A stretch of 64,000 nucleotides of DNA from Ectobius pallidus (taxonomy: Eukaryota > Arthropoda > Insecta > Blattodea > Ectobiidae): the NCBI GenBank assembly GCA_964059195.1, contig CAXKWD010000005.1, positions 145,722,265 through 145,786,264 on the forward strand, written 5' to 3'. A program made the position numbers and the translations under genes. Each line of letters begins with the position of its first letter. Positions within the stretch are counted from its first letter, which is position 1. Positions 12,780-23,678 of the stretch are shown in pieces. Below the pieces are notes generated by a model, which ran no database searches, was not told the DNA's origin, and saw only the letters and a program-made list of their open reading frames with translations.

Positions 12780-13375
12780 TCAAAAATTGAAAAAATCCAA
12801 AATAAAAAAGTCTAAAAATCCAAAATTAAAAAATCCAAGATCCAAAATTTAAAGAATCCAAAAAATAAAAAAATCAAAGATAAAAAATTAAAAAAATCCA
12901 CAAATAAAAAAATTCCAAAATTCAAATTCAAATATGCAAAACAAAAAAGTAAAAAAAGCCAAAATTTAAAAAAATATAAAATAAAAAAATCCAAATATTC
13001 AAAATTAAAAAACAAAAAATTAAAAATTAAAAAAATCAAAATCCAACATTTAAAAAATTAAAAATCTAAAATTAAAAATCAATATCCAAAATTTAAAAAT
13101 AAAAAATAAAACATTTAAAAATAAAAAATAAAAAATTCAATGATTTAAAATTTAAAAATCCAAAATTAAAAAATAAAATATTCCAAAATAAAAAATAAAA
13201 AAGATCAAAAATAAAAAAATCCAAAATCCCAATTCCAAAAGCAAAAAAGTCCAAAAACCAAATATTAAAGAGTCCAACCATCCAAAATTGAAAAATCTCA
13301 TAATCCAAAATTGAAAAAATCCAAAAATTAAAAAAGATTCACTTCTGTTGCGTGGCGTACCACGCACACTTTTTT
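12780..13375 (-). repeat. Degenerate (TTTTTGGA)-type minisatellite with terminal motif
   Basis: About 560 bp consist almost entirely of A-runs separated by TCC or TC; on the minus strand the core is TTTTGGATTTTT with irregular spacing. At the high-coordinate end (about 13340-13375) a non-repetitive motif follows, on the minus strand GTGCGTGGTACGCCACGC then AACAGAAGTGAA. The same motif followed by the same kind of array occurs on the plus strand from 63776. The Phe/Leu-rich open frames predicted here are products of the repeat and are not genes. Confidence 0.85.
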
Positions 13376-13604
13376 TTAATATGTCAATTTATGGATTTGG
13401 AATGGAAAGCTGCAAAAAAGCATAATAGCTAGTCACTGATAAACTGAAAATGGTAATCTAACAGCACGTTTTCGCTTGGGTATCGATCAAATGACATTGG
13501 TAATGTTGGAATAGCCCTTTGCAAAAATCAAGCTGCAATCAGCGTACATTAAAATTCTGTTTTCTTCAAATTTAATAGGACCAAAGAATAAGTTATGTTT
13601 GAAT

Positions 13605-14548
13605 TTTTTACTGAGTACCTGTCGAGGCACTGCGTTACAAAACGGGATGTCGTAGGTTGAATTCATGCGATTTTTCAATCGGCCTGATGGTTCTGGTAGC
13701 ATTCTTATCCTAAGATCGCGGTGGCTCATGCTTAACGCGTGGGCCTGGCATGCAAGCCCTCCCGGGTTCAAATCCTGAGGCAGGCGAGCGTGTCAATCGT
13801 GGTGGACAAAGACGTGATTCAGAGGGATTTTCTCAGGTATTCTCCCATTTCCCCCTCTCATTCCACCAACACTCTCCACTTCACCTACAATCCCCCCTCA
13901 TCCCGTTATTTCGCGGCTTTCGGGCCATCTCCTGCTGCAGCGTCCGCTGTGGGCCTCTCCCGTTCTACCCCGTGGCTTGTGGTCATGTGGGTTGTTGGTG
14001 GTGTGCTGCACACTTGAGTGTCGCTGGATGTTGGGAAGTTCCGTGGGGGCTCGCGGTGAAGTCTTCTCCGGGGGAGCATGTCAATTATCATATTACCAGG
14101 GGTTGGTACAATGGACCCCGGACTTTTGGCCTATGTGCTTATGGTCGTTCCTAACCCGCCTCTCCCACCTTCGTAGGTTTCCATACATACCCTAGGACAT
14201 AGGTGAGCAACTGAGGGGAAACGTTTTAGTCCCCATCCCTTGCTGTGACGTAAGAAGCCAGTTCTTCATGTTCAGTGTCACGTCGAAACTGCTTTATGCT
14301 GACGTCAAGGGCGACTGTAGTGGGAGAAATTCCCCTACCGCACAGTGACACGATGTGCCACAGAAGCGCACCCATGCCCTAGGATCTAATCAGCCTCTAA
14401 TTGATCTGTAAGAGTAAAGGAGCGATCCTTGGGTAAAGTTCTCCAGTGTGTAAAGTTGACAATCGATCTCGATGTCTAGAAAATATGGGAACTTCTACCT
14501 CCGCGAACTCTAGGACCTTTATGGTCTATAAAGGGAACTCCTTTCATA
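13605..14548 (+). mobile_element. SINE copy interrupted by an inserted element
   Basis: The outer SINE is the family seen complete at 29484-29786. Its left part (13605-13717, with CACTGCGTTACAAA and TTTTTCAATCGGCCTGATGG) and right part (14388-14548, with AATCAGCCTCTAA) are separated by about 660 bp. At the junctions CCTAAGATC (13709-13717) and CCTAGGATC (about 14378-14386) look like a target duplication with one mismatch. Confidence 0.75.
13718..14377 (+). mobile_element. Inserted Pol III-type element inside the SINE
   Basis: The insert starts with a tRNA-like head (GCGGTGGCTCATGC and B box GGGTTCAAATCC near 13770) and continues for about 660 bp with higher GC content than the surroundings. 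It has no long coding frame; the 134-codon frame across it matches nothing I know. It is long for a SINE, so it may be a composite. No polyA or short tandem tail is visible at its 3' end. Confidence 0.6.
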
Positions 14549-16136
14549 CGTAAGAAAGAAAATCGAGACGACAAATGTTACAAATGCCTTAATAAGTATA
14601 AAGGCTGAGTATAAAGCTATTAGCTTTTGTTTCCAAAACAGTTAATTTTCCTGCTCGGTGAGTGAATATGTGGCGACAATTACCTCGAATTCCCTTTCTC
14701 CTCCCACGCTCCTGGTTTGCTAACAAATTGCGGAAAATAAACCCCTCCTACGCACGTAGTTCATCTCATCAGTTCAATTAAAGAGAAATACAGTTCCCTT
14801 CTTTTTATTCATCAACCATGCGTTTCTACCCATCGACTACAAAACTCAGCAAACACAGTTCATTTTGTTCAGAAATTACAAACAAATATCTTCTGAGTTC
14901 GCATGAATGACAATCTTGATCCTCTTTCCGGGTCTCCTTTCTTTAATACTATGAATGGGAAGATGATTTTTTGGTATGAAATGTTTTCTTTGAAATGAGT
15001 AAAAGCGATTTCATTCTTTCATAGAGTTTCCATATTATGCAGCCTATTATTATTTTCACAATAGTTCCTCATAAACAATCTTTGTCTTACAAAACCGCAT
15101 AATATGTACATGTAGGGGAAAAAAAGCGGACCGACTCTTGTAGCTGATTTCAGAGCCTTGTGATATGTAAATAAATGTAAGAGATGTAACGGAAACGTTC
15201 GTTTTCACAAGCATTGCTTGAAATTACGTGAATTACGTGAAATTATTTCTCAATTCAAGCAATTTATCGGCTGTAGAACAAATTTCAATACGTTCCCTGC
15301 TGTCCTGTGAATGCCGCTAGGCATGCGCAGTGGCTCATATCGGCAACTTAGATATTTTAGTCTGTCCGCCCCCCCCCCCACCTGTACCATTTATTACTCC
15401 AAGTCTCTTCATCCCTGCAAATCCTTGTGTAAAACCTACAAAATTCTCCCACTCCCATATAATATTATTTATTGTTAAGAAACCCTTTTTGGTTAATCTC
15501 ACACTGTACATCTTTTCAAAATAGATAAGTCATTGTCACTGTACACAAGCAATCTCCCTTAGTTCATGATCCTTATTTACGGTATTTCTGACATAATCTT
15601 GATCTTGTTACTCTATAAAATTAAAATCACAGAACATTACATCCTAAAAATAGTTTATTTTAAAGCTAAATTGTATGTCCAAAGCGCGCTTGGAATTTAA
15701 AACAAGAAAATCTCGCAATTTTTAATTAAACATTTTGGGAATTATTATAACCGGAAAGAAAACTATTTCAATCGTACGTATTTACCCAGAATTCGTTTTT
15801 AAAAGTATATGGTGACAAATCACAAAGATCATTTTAAATAAATTAATAATAGTAATAATGTTTCCACTATTGTTACCATGGTTATTATTATTGCTCTTAG
15901 TATGTTGTTGTGGCTGTAAGAAAACCCATATATCAAAGAACATAATATTGCCATTTCAGAGCTAAATTTTATACGTTGGTGGTAATTAAGTAGCCATCAA
16001 GTGAACACATCTGTAGGCTCTTAGTTTAAAATTAAAGTGGAAATTTGAAGTGTAGTAGCTGGTTTCCGTAGTAAACAGAATATAATGAACATATGAATAA
16101 AAATCCTCACATTCTAACATAAATCAGTACTTTATT

Positions 16137-17149
16137 AAGTGCCAGTATGGTACTTTATGAGATTGTGTGTGGGGACGAAAAATGTCTGTCCGTCTGACTG
16201 TCTGTCCGTGCGTCTGTACGCACCATAACTCAAGTACGCTTTTTCGGATTTTCATGAAACTTGGTATAAACATTCATAATGTCGATGGGAAGAACCCTAT
16301 TGTTATTTAACCAAATCGGTTCACCGGTACCGGAGTAATGCCCAATTTAGTGCCTATTTTAATAGTATTATATTAGAAAGGCACCATAACTGAAATACGC
16401 TGTATCGGATTTTCATGAAACTTCGTATACGCATTTATGACGTCCAAGAGAAGTATCCTATTGAATTTGAACCTAATCTGTTGACCGGTACCGGAGTAAA
16501 CCCCAATTTAGTGTCTATTTTAAGGACGCGGTAACTCAAACATGCTTTACCGGATTTCCATGAAACTTGGTGTACACATTTATAATGTCCATGGGAACAT
16601 GTCTATTGATATTGGATAAAATCGGTTGAACGGTTTCGGAGTAATTCCCAATTTAGTGCCTATTTTATGTAAATATACATATTCGAAAGAATTTATGAAA
16701 GTCAAATCAGTTATCATGACAACATAGTCAATTGTTTTACTGTGATCTTATAAGGATTTGGAGATTAAAATGCAGTTGGCTATGACAAATAACATTGTTG
16801 CTTTACATACGCTTATCCAATTAGACTGTTAATCTGACTCTGGTGGACAAGATGGTAACGTCTTGGACTCACATTCTGCAGTTCAATGGTTCAAATCCCG
16901 AGCCGACAAATTTGACTTTTTTATTTTTATGTGAGTGTGCGATTGTCAAGATATCACAAATCTGTACACTACAGCTGATGCTGGACGATTTTAATCTGAT
17001 TTAAAAAAAAAAATCTAGACCTTTGTTCTTCCGTAAGCCCTGCTTAATGAATAAATCTGGAGCTTAACTTGGAAATCAATTAAAAAAATACATATTGTGC
17101 ATATCATAATTGCAATGATAACTGATTAAACAAAAACATACTGGCACTT
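16137..17149 (+). mobile_element. 1.0-kb repeat element, copy 1
   Basis: The element begins AAGTGCCAGTATG and ends CATACTGGCACTT, which are inverted copies. A copy with about 12 differences over its length is at 48164-49179, and a diverged copy is split at 31195-31336 and 33692-33968. It contains three diverged internal repeats of the motif CATGAAACTT plus a tRNA-like B box (GGTTCAAATCCCG near 16891). Similarity between copies runs on for about 28 bp past the inverted end to CCTGATTTTATTA, so the true 3' boundary may be there. No coding frame; a non-autonomous element of unknown class. Confidence 0.75.
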
Positions 17150-17572
17150 TGTTACATCAGTTTACCTGATTTTATTAGCTATATATTTATGATTTTATAC
17201 AAGTTTTAGGACACGCATTTGTACGTCATTAGCAGTCCCTGCTCTCTGTCCAAACAAATTTATGGAGCCGAAAGTGACGAGTAACTTCCAAATATAATTA
17301 AACTTTTATTATTCCAAAGGAGAAGTTTGTATTAACACTGTGTCGAGCGAATTTTGATGCAGAAAGTTTTACTTTACATTTTAAAAATATAGCACCTATG
17401 AAACCTCATGTATTAAAAGTTTAATTAATATTATACTGAGTCCTTTTGTTTATCAACTCTGTATATGAACAAAATTAATGGCGTTCGGAGTTCAAACAGT
17501 AAATAAATGAACTTCCCAGTTCTCCTGTCATCATTCCCTGTACTGTGTTTTGGCAGGTTGTAATAAGGTTAA

Positions 17573-18232
17573 GTATGAATGAATGAATGAAGTGCTTTTA
17601 TTGTTAACAAGAAAAACTATCTTTTTACATTATTCGTTGCATGAGCCCTTAGGCTGTCCATGCTTTAACTGTGCACAAGCAAAAAGGTATCCTAAAAGTA
17701 AAACTAAAAAAAAAAAAAACACACAAACAGTTAAACACTAGTAAATATACAAACAAAACACCACACACACACACACACACTCCCCACCAAAAAAGCACAT
17801 ACACCAGCAATACCCTTAAACCCACCAACCAAATATATTTTACATATTATTCTATATACAGCCGTCTACCCCATCGGAGTACTCCCCTTACTCCCTCGGT
17901 CCCACTCCCTCGGCCAGTTCCATCCTAAGCTGCCTCACTTTGGACATAAATTTCCCCACCCCCCCCAAAAATCTAGTGTTAAGTAGCAGATCGTATGTAA
18001 ACAGTTGACCTCTACAAGAAGCAGTGAAAGACTCTGGTAGATGCCGTTGCCTCAGTGTTTCCGTGAATGTACACTCTGCCAAAATATGGTGTGAAGTTTC
18101 TCCTGCCCCACAAAGCGGGCATATTCTCTCCCCTTCATCATTTGTGATTTTAATTGCCCGCCAAGCTCCTAGACGGAACCAGGCTAAACCAAATATAAGG
18201 TTAAGTAAATAACAACACAAAAATAAGTACAT
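17573..18232 (-). mobile_element. Non-LTR retrotransposon (LINE) 3' end
   Basis: The minus-strand frame at 17888-18232 encodes CPLCGAGETSHHILAEC, the Cys/His motif found after the reverse transcriptase domain of many LINE ORF2 proteins. The frame ends before the domain is preceded by any reverse transcriptase, so the element is 5'-truncated. Below the stop lies a 3' untranslated part ending in a TGAA-type tandem tail at 17573-17590 (TTCA repeats on the element strand), typical of several LINE groups. It includes an AC microsatellite at 17762-17780. Confidence 0.8.
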
Positions 18233-18239
18233 TGAATGC

Positions 18240-19060
18240 CTATATTCAATACGGCTTTCAGAAAATTTTACTTTTCTGTATTTCTCATCTTATTTTGTCT
18301 TTTTATTGTTTTTCTAACGATCTTTATCATTATTTCTTTTCCGATCTACTTACAGTTTATACAGATATATTTTATCATTTTATCATCATCACTTTTATCC
18401 CTCTTTTTAATATTGCTCTCTTTGCATCTGACTAATTTTGATTGATATGTTCTCACCTCTCTTTTAGCCTATAATATTTTCTGTACATACCTAAGTTTAA
18501 TTAAATCAACTCACCCAGCTATTTACTTATCCATCGAACCACCCACTTACATAATCATCAGCTCATTTATCTATTCGTCGCTCCTTTTCTTGTTTCGTCC
18601 CTCAGTATGTTTTACATCCGCTGATTGTTGCTTTCATCTAGTTTTGTCTTATTATCACTTTCTCTATCTATGCTTCCATTAACACATAATCATGGTTCTC
18701 TCTTTCATTGACCTTTCTCACTTACTTTGAACTCTCTATTCGTATTTGTTCATTTTCTCTTCAGGTACCCTCCATTTTGTTCTCTCACTTCCGTTCACTC
18801 GCCTTTTGAACGTACTTCCGCACTTCTGCTTCTTTCTCTTCCTCTATATGTACCATAATTCCATTTTCTTCAAGTCTTTTTCTCAACTTCCTCTCATCGT
18901 ATGTGTGTTTCTCTCCAGTCTTCCAATAGCAATTTCTGTCTTTACCTCTATATTTCCTCGGAATATTCAAGTTATTCGATTCTGCAGTTCTTTTTTTAAA
19001 TTTCTTCTCACTCCTTCATCTCACTCTGTCTCCCAGTTTCTTTCCTATTTCCCCTCCCCA
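18240..19060. repeat. Pyrimidine-rich tract of about 800 bp
   Basis: The plus strand is strongly biased to T and C (runs of TTTTCTCT, CTTCCTC and TTCTTTC), with few G. The 155-codon hydrophobic frame at 18746-19213 is a consequence of this composition. On the gene's sense strand the tract is purine-rich. Confidence 0.7.
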
Positions 19061-19199
19061 TACCCTACTGGTAGTGGCAGAATTAGGACAACATTTTACT
19101 TCGGAGTGAAGTCCTCAAAGGGAGGGGGGGATAAGGGCATTTTTCAATTTTTTCTCAGTAAGACATACTTTTCTCTTCCATTTGGTGAAAGAATATTTA

Positions 19200-19885
19200 T
19201 CTATCTACAATAATAAGATGAAGTGTTTGTCTGTCTGTGCGCGACGCCCAGCAAAATCTACTCCACACAGAGATCTTAAAATCTTAAAGATGGATGTACT
19301 GAAGGATGGCCGAATGCACCTCGAAGCCGGATTTTTAATTTTAGTTTTCGTTGGCGAGTTATGAGTGAAAAACTGACAGAAAACGTGATTTTTTTTTGCC
19401 ATTGAAGCATCGGTTTTTGGCAATAAATTTCAATTACCAAATCAATTGCAGGTGGCTTTGTTTTTTTGTGATAATAATAAAATAACAGTTTTGCGATTTT
19501 TTCAATGTGACGCATGGAATAATTATCGATCGCTTCAATTTTGTAAGCCCAATCTGGTCGATTCATTTGTTTATAATGGCAAGGCACGCAGGCATATAAA
19601 CATTTCAACCTAAACGGAAGAGGGATAATGACTATGGGCCTAAATGGGCAAACATTGATCGATTTGCACGGAACTCACTCTGCAGGGGTTTTCTGGGCCA
19701 GGGAACTCGAATCGTGGAATGCAGTCCAGTCCGGAGTTAGGCTATAGCTGTTTCGTTATAATTATTAATCGTTTAATTTATGAATGATTCTCGTGTAAGT
19801 CTTAATAAATATAATCCATTAATTATTATGCTCTTAATTTTTAACTTTTGAATTAATTATCGTGGACTAAGCCAAGGGTTAGATG
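19200..19885 (+). mobile_element. Helitron-like non-autonomous element, degenerate
   Basis: The start (TCTATCTACAATAATAAG) and following text (GACGCCCAGCAAAATCTACT, CTCGAAGCCGGATTTTTAAT, GAACTCACTCTGCAGGGGTT) match the family copies at 22351 and 23072. Near 19857 a degraded hairpin remnant (ATCGTGGACTAAGCC) stands where the others have CGCGGGC. Assignment to Helitrons rests on the better preserved copies. Confidence 0.6.
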
Positions 19886-20168
19886 AATCACATAGAAATT
19901 ACATTACAATAACAACCAATGCTTCGTCGCAACCGCGAAGGCAAGGCAACTTTTGCGACAAGAACAGGAGATCAAGGCCTAATAATGGTTCTTTAATAAA
20001 GAAAGTTTTGCCAAAATAAGTTATACGTCGATTTCGAATGTATTGTTTTTCTATCTGCGTTTATGCCGGAGCGATGAAGAGTAGGTTTTTACTTTGCCGG
20101 AACTTCATCCGGCTGTACCACATAGATTATCCTCAAAAACCTCTCATCAATATACGACATGGACTCAC

Positions 20169-20307
20169 CGGTTTTAGTGCTTTCACGATGAAAAATGTTT
20201 TGATGCCAGCCATTCGAAGTACTTCTTCTCTCTTCTCCCCCAAGGCCGGCTCCACTTCGAACTCTCCATTCAGGTAGCTGAGTGTTTTCTCAGATATGTG
20301 CACTCTC
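20169..20307 (-). CDS. Adenylyl cyclase, internal exon C: end of C1a
   Basis: This exon ends the first catalytic domain. Its minus-strand translation starts RVHISEKTLSYLNGEFEVEP, the conserved late C1a segment, and runs through EKREEVLRMAGIKTFFIVKA to LKP. The acceptor is ttttgcag and the donor is GTGAGT. At 139 nt it supplies the last base of the Gly codon begun in exon B, then 46 codons, and ends in phase 0. The join gives the expected LPG-RVHIS sequence across the intron, independent support for both splice sites. What follows (exons D and E) is the poorly conserved C1b linker. Confidence 0.96.
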
Positions 20308-22350
20308 CTGCAAAAGACGAGGATCTCATTATTCACAAAGTTTTCTTGATTAATGCATCGTCAAAAATGCTCAATTATTCCAAAGAACACAATGGTGCTT
20401 TGATATTTACGTTTGCCCTTAGGGGTAGAAGTTATCGGTTAACATAAAGGGTTTCATAAAATTTTGAATTCGATCAATTCCTTTAAGGAGACCGACCTTT
20501 GAAATTGCAAAAATTATTTTGTTTTTTGCCTGTTAATTGTTTTTTGTTTTTAATAATATATTTATTGCTACAATGTATTTCTTTTAATTATTATTATTCT
20601 ATTATAATTCAGTACTAAATATAAATATACAAAATTTTTACAAATGTGAATTCGAACGCCACCTGAAGAATTTAACCACGAATTCTTGGTTATTCAAAGA
20701 ATGCCACCACATTTTAACTCAGGGCTGAAGAACAGCACTCCGAAGATGTGCAGTCATTCCCCTGCTTCCCTTTTTAATCAATTACGTTGAAATTTTCAAC
20801 AAAGCCTCTAGATATATCAGCAAATAAAACTAAGTGCATTTTTAGTTTAGAACATTTGTGCCTTTATAACACATTGTTTATGATTTAATCTTAGCAAACT
20901 TAAGTAAAACATTAACTATTTTTTCTAAGAGAAATAATTTTATTACTAATAAGTAGGCTAGCAACTTCTTTGGTTTGAAGTGTTTAGACATCAGTTCTGG
21001 AATTTGGTTCCGAAAATTTGAAAACCGTTGCGCAAATACGTTTTGTCATGAATCCCATTAAAAGCCACAAAATATTTTTTATCAAGATTTGGAGTTTTGA
21101 AAGTTTTAGGATTTATTGTGGTTAATGTTTCCAGGGTCAAGTAAAAAATTAAGAAAATAATATTAAAAATGCATAATTTATAAATTTCACAGATGGGACC
21201 CCTTAGGAATTGTCTTTAGATTATTTAACTTATAGTAGGCCTACATTAGCGAAAATATCCATTTGGCGAAAGTATGCACAGCACATTTAACCAAGCATTG
21301 AATATTAGTGCAGTGCACAGGGACACAGGTTCATGTGGGACCAAGTCCAACAAGTATTTTATCTTGAAGCCGGAACCTGGAATTGCCTTTTTACTCTCTT
21401 GAAGAAGAACGATTTGTACAAGATGATTTGGCATGCGATTTTGTTTAGCTTATATACTAAATTTTGCTTTCAAGCATAGTTAAGTAGTTTCGACAGGAGG
21501 TTCTTTCTGAATACTGTTGTAGCCTATAGGAAATTGGACATATTTTACCATTGTAGATGCTTGATTATTTTTATTATTGTTTAATGGTGTTATACTTCAA
21601 GCCAATCTGAAAATAATTATAAAATCAGTTACCCAGAGTTATTAAATCAGTACTAATCATTCGTCCACGTGGGCTAAACTTGATTGAATCGGTACTGTAA
21701 GAACGTTATTTGATATTTCACTACGAGTTTCATCCAAATAGTGACATTGGTTGGGATGGATTTGAGTAAAGTGGTATAAAAGAACAGGTGAACCGTGAAG
21801 ATTTCCTTTTCATCCCTTATGAAAGCAATAACTCCATTGTATTGCGAATTCCAAGCAATATAGGCCAGGTGTTCTTGAGATATCCCTCTCACCATTCCCT
21901 TGAAAATACTTTTATCTAGCCCCTTCTATTTTTAGTATTGAAATAACTCTTGTACCTACTCTTCCTGAACACTTAGTTCTGTGATTGTATGACTAATTAC
22001 TTTATCACTGATTCATTTAGACAGTGACGTGACGAAAACATTTGTCCTTTCTGAAATCAATATACGTTAATCAACAGAGGATTTTATGTATTATATGAAG
22101 AATTCAGGGATATAGAGGTCATTAGTAAATAGTTCTGGGAAAAGAGGAAAATAATAAGCCTTTGAAATATACGCTTACTTGCAATGATGACGGACGGGAT
22201 AGTAGAGAGATAAGACAGAGTTGCATGTCGATAGGCCTATGTGAATTTGTAGGCCTATATGGTAAGGTGTGTATTATAACTGGGGGCGGATTTCTATGAC
22301 CTAAAAAATAGGATATATGCATGCATTTATGACATAAAAACATTAAAATA

Positions 22351-22799
22351 TCTATATTAATAAAAGGAAGTGTCTGCCCTCCGTCTGTCTGTCTGTCTTC
22401 CGTCTGTCCTCCGTCTGTCCGCGATGCCCAGCGAAATCTACTGAACGCAGAGATCTGAAATTTTATACATAGGCGGACTAAAGGGTCGGAATGTGCACCT
22501 CGAAGCCGGAATTTTAATTTTCGCTTTAGTTCATGAGTTATGAATGAAAAACGGGCAGAAAACGTGTATTTATTCCGTTTTCGAAGCATGAGTTTTCAGT
22601 AATACAAATCAATTACACTAGGCTTTGGCTATTTTTGTCAAACCTTCGACATAAAAGCATCGCGATCTGTTGAATGTTGTAGCTCACGCTAGTCGATTCA
22701 TTTGTTTTTAATGTCAAGGCACGAAATCATAATATGAAATTTTCAACCTACACCGAAGAGGATTATTATTATTATTATTATTATTATTAATATTATTAA

Positions 22800-22833
<34 letters not shown>

Positions 22834-23071
22834 GGGATAATCAATATTAGCCTAAATATGGTCTAACGTTGTTCGATTTGGACGAAACTCACTATACAGG
22901 GGTTTTCCGGGCCAAGGAACTCGAATCTGAGGTCGCTTTTACCAGGTGACGCTATCTAATCGTGATATGTAGTCCACATGATTTAGGTGTTAATATAATG
23001 ATTTAACTATTATGCTCTTAATTTTTAATTTTTGAAATAATTATCGCGGGCGAAGCCGCGGGCACATGCTA
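22351..23071 (+). mobile_element. Helitron-like non-autonomous unit A
   Basis: The 5' end is TCTATATTAATAAAAGG, with the TC start of Helitrons after an A. The 3' end has a GC hairpin (CGCGGGCGAAGCCGCGGGC) followed by ACATGCTA. It contains an ATT microsatellite at 22761-22832. It abuts unit B directly. No Rep/helicase frame is present, so it is non-autonomous. Confidence 0.75.
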
Positions 23072-23678
23072 TCTTAAAATAATAAAATGACGTGTTTGTC
23101 TGTCTGTCCACGATGCCCAGCGAAATCTACTGAACGCAGAGATCTGAAATTTTAAACATAGATGGGCTGAAAGGTGGGCGAATGCGCATCGAAGCCGGAT
23201 TTTTAATTTTAGCTTTCGTTCGCGAGTTGTGAGTGAAAAACTGGCAGAAAACGTGATTCGCGCTGTCAAAGCATCAGATTTCAGTAATACATTTCAATGT
23301 CAAATCAATTGCAGTTGTCTTTGGCTATTTTTGTCATACCGTGGAAATAAAAGCATCGCGATCGCTTGAATGTTGTAAGCCCACGCTGGTCGATTCATTT
23401 GTTTAGAATGTTAAGGCCCGTAGACATATTAAATTTTCAACCAACACGGAAGAGGGGTAATCAACATAGACCTAAATATGGTTAAACATCGTTCGATTTG
23501 GACGGAACTCACTATACAGGGATTTTCTGGGCCAAGGAATTCGAATCTGAGATAGCTTTTACCAGGCGACGCTATCTAATCGTGGTATGTAGTCCACGTG
23601 ATTTAGGTGTTAATAATTATAATGATTTAACTATTATGCTCTTAGTTTTTAATTTTTGAAGTAATTATCGCGGGCTAG
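23072..23678 (+). mobile_element. Helitron-like non-autonomous unit B
   Basis: This unit begins TCTTAAAATAATAAAATG, continues with the same family text as unit A (GATGCCCAGCGAAATCTACT) and ends ATCGCGGGCTAG followed by T, the CTAG|T signature of Helitron 3' ends. The hairpin is shortened compared with unit A. Units A and B together occupy the single A|T insertion site in the MITE. Confidence 0.75.

Larger units (their letters stand above)
11523..20168 (-). other. Intron between exons C and D (8.6 kb)
   Basis: Complete intron bounded by GTGAGT at 20168 and ttcag at 11523. It carries the A-rich minisatellite, a SINE interrupted by another element, a 1-kb element, a LINE 3' end, a pyrimidine-rich tract and a Helitron-like copy. 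The stretches 11523-12779, 13376-13604, 14560-16136, 17150-17572 and 19886-20168 show nothing I recognise apart from AT-rich intronic sequence. Confidence 0.85.

Noticed and set aside
12812..13367. Several Phe/Leu/Ile-rich minus-strand frames of 70-75 codons
   Set aside because: All come from the TTTTGGATTTTT minisatellite read in different frames.
13750..14154. 134-codon frame in GC-richer DNA
   Set aside because: It lies wholly within the inserted Pol III-type element, overlaps other frames and has no known domain.
18746..19213. 155-codon hydrophobic frame, apparently multi-pass membrane protein
   Set aside because: It is a by-product of the pyrimidine-rich tract: TTT, CTT and TCT codons give Phe, Leu and Ser. 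No charged loops or family motif.
22122..22589. 155-codon minus-strand frame
   Set aside because: It spans the MITE and Helitron-like boundary, so it cannot be an ancestral gene. Similar peptides come from other copies of the Helitron-like family (19205-19608, 23069-23269).
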